Origin: Rhodococcus sp. 14-1411-2a
GTDB lineage: Bacteria > Actinomycetota > Actinomycetes > Mycobacteriales > Mycobacteriaceae
Reading direction: 5' to 3'
Length of the DNA stretch: 64,000 bases
Assembly: GCF_002259485.1 (NCBI RefSeq)
Contig: NZ_NPGA01000015.1
Location: 248,001 to 312,000, forward strand
In this document: positions 62,902 through 64,000 of the stretch, one piece after another
Numbering within the stretch: position 1 is the stretch's first letter
How the letters are laid out: each line of letters starts with the position of its first letter
Program-made: the position numbers and the translations under genes
Notes under the pieces: generated by a model
Told to the model about the DNA's origin: nothing
Database searches by the model: none
What the model saw: the letters and a program-made list of their open reading frames with translations, nothing else

Positions 62902-64000
62902 ATGACCGCTCTGGAGTGGCTCGACGCCACCGCGCACGCCCGACGCGAGGCCGGACTCGAGCGCGTCGTGATCCCCCGCACGGCCGAGGAGGCGATCCTC
63001 GACCTGGCTTCGAACGACTACCTCGGCCTGTCCAGGCATCCGGCCGTCATCGACGGAGCCTGCGCTGCCGTGCGCCGGTGGGGCGGCGGATCCACCGGAT
63101 CGCGGCTGGTCACCGGCACGACGACGGCGCACGAGCGACTCGAGGAGAACCTCGCCGATTTTTTCGGAGCCGAGGCGGGACTGGTGTTCTCCTCCGGCTA
63201 CACCGCCAACCTCGGGATCGTGACGGCACTGGCGGGCCGCGACGCGTTGGTGATCTCCGACGCCGCGTCGCACGCCTCGCTCATCGATGCCTGTCGCCTG
63301 TCTCGGGCCCGAGTGGCCGTCGCTCGGCACTGCGATACCGGCCATGTCGACGAGCTGTTGCGGGAGCGTCCCGAACAGCGGGCCCTGGTGGTGACCGACT
63401 CGGTGTTCAGTGCCGACGGCGATCTCGCGCCACTGGCCGAGCTGTACGCGGTGTGTCGGAGGCGAAACGCGGTGCTCGTCGTCGACGAAGCGCACGGGTT
63501 GGGCGTACGCGGCGACGGTGGCCGGGGAGCCGTCCACGAAGCAGGCCTCGCCGGAGCGCCCGACCTGGTGATCACCGCAACGCTGTCCAAGGCCCTCGGA
63601 TCGCAGGGCGGAGTGGTTCTCGGGCCGGCAGCGGTGCGCACTCAGGTGCTGCACAGTGCGCGCACGTTCGTGTTCGACACCGGCCTCGCGCCCGCCTCCG
63701 TGGGCGCGGCAGCGGCCGCGTTGACCGTCCTGCGCGGCGAACCCGAACGGGTGCACTCGATCGGTGTGCGAGCAACGCAACTGGCCGCCGCAGCGGGCGT
63801 CGAAGCGACGAAGTCGGCGGTGGTCCCGGTGGTTCTGGGCGACGCGCAGCGTGCGGTGCAGGCGGCTGCGGACTGCCTCGAGCTCGGCGTCCGCGTCGGA
63901 TGCTTCCGGCCACCGTCGGTTCCGGCCGACGGGTCTCGACTCCGACTGACCGCGCGCGCCGATCTCACCGACGCCGATATCGACCGTGCCGCGTCGGTCC
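62902..64000 (+). CDS. bioF: 8-amino-7-oxononanoate synthase, 3' partial
   Basis: The frame runs from ATG 62902 off the window end without a stop; 366 residues are visible. The PLP enzyme condenses pimeloyl-ACP or -CoA with L-alanine. It shows LASNDYLGLSRHP, STGSRLVTGTT, the cofactor Asp195 and His198 (VVDEAHGLGV) and the PLP Lys230 (TLSKALGSQGG). The visible part is nearly the full family length (about 380-385). It is controlled by the BioQ-type palindrome just upstream. Confidence 0.95.
   Translation, partial: MTALEWLDATAHARREAGLERVVIPRTAEEAILDLASNDYLGLSRHPAVIDGACAAVRRWGGGSTGSRLVTGTTTAHERLEENLADFFGAEAGLVFSSGYTANLGIVTALAGRDALVISDAASHASLIDACRLSRARVAVARHCDTGHVDELLRERPEQRALVVTDSVFSADGDLAPLAELYAVCRRRNAVLVVDEAHGLGVRGDGGRGAVHEAGLAGAPDLVITATLSKALGSQGGVVLGPAAVRTQVLHSARTFVFDTGLAPASVGAAAAALTVLRGEPERVHSIGVRATQLAAAAGVEATKSAVVPVVLGDAQRAVQAAADCLELGVRVGCFRPPSVPADGSRLRLTARADLTDADIDRAASV

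Overview
The window is a GC-rich (roughly mid-60s percent by eye) actinobacterial chromosome segment. Gene content and order point to the order Mycobacteriales, most like Rhodococcus or a close relative. As I recall the Mycobacterium tuberculosis map, the order follows Rv0472c to Rv0513: TetR, DUF445, XRE regulator, HbhA, DUF2516, DeoC, DUF2505, MurB, L,D-transpeptidase, SDR, ROK regulator, MshA, YbjN, Gpm, SenX3-RegX3, Rv0495c, ppx2, Rv0497, Rv0498, Rv0499, ProC, HTH, bS22, GalE2, acyltransferase, SerB1, glutaredoxin, HemA-HemC-HemD-HemB. Features unlike M. tuberculosis are a rex gene before hemA, no repeat between senX3 and regX3, an inserted nucleoside uptake operon, and PQQ-type sugar dehydrogenases. 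Mycothiol synthesis (mshA) and HbhA support the assignment; the genus is inferred.

Layout. 1-3.0 kb: end of a PPOX/F420-type enzyme, a siderophore-binding lipoprotein with an IdeR-like box over its start, a PfpI protein, a small acidic protein and a TetR regulator. 3.0-7.1 kb: DUF445, then an XRE regulator overlapping hbhA, a strong terminator, DUF2516 and a hydrolase. 7.1-13 kb: purU, methyltransferases, deoC, a DUF2993 protein, an orphan AbiEi-like protein and two DUF2505 paralogues. 13-22 kb: murB, an MBL-Rieske fusion, an L,D-transpeptidase, an SDR, a cysteine-containing leaderless micro-ORF before the ROK regulator, then hydrolase-mshA-ybjN. 22-29 kb: an NCS2 permease and a complete BMP-type nucleoside ABC transporter. 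29-32 kb: a 4CL-like acyl-CoA ligase and a DUF3558 lipoprotein cassette between two 80-bp palindromic elements. 32-36 kb: LtrA, gpmA, and senX3-regX3 behind a PHO-box-like site. 36-45 kb: an Rv0495c-like protein, a deleted relic of ppx2, then membrane, sugar-isomerase, thioesterase, proC, HTH, bS22, epimerase, acyltransferase, GNAT and SerB1 genes. 45-52 kb: glutaredoxin, then rex-hemA-hemC-(small ORF)-hemD-hemB with a Rex operator upstream. 52-54.5 kb: small membrane proteins, CsoR and a copper chaperone. 54.5-60 kb: two PQQ-type sugar dehydrogenases, a Tat-exported cyclase and an acyl-CoA dehydrogenase. 60-64 kb: a class A-like serine hydrolase and bioA-bioF with a BioQ operator at their junction; bioF runs off the window.

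Most operons are tightly coupled, with ATGA or GTGA overlaps. The gaps between convergent genes repeatedly hold palindromes or short repeats, some of which recur within the window. No tRNA, rRNA, CRISPR array, insertion sequence or prophage was seen. The most noteworthy items are the ppx2 relic, the leaderless cysteine micro-ORF before the ROK/mshA block, the MBL-Rieske fusion, the palindrome-flanked DUF3558 cassette, and a set of recognisable operators (IdeR, Rex, RegX3/PHO, CsoR, BioQ, CRP-like).
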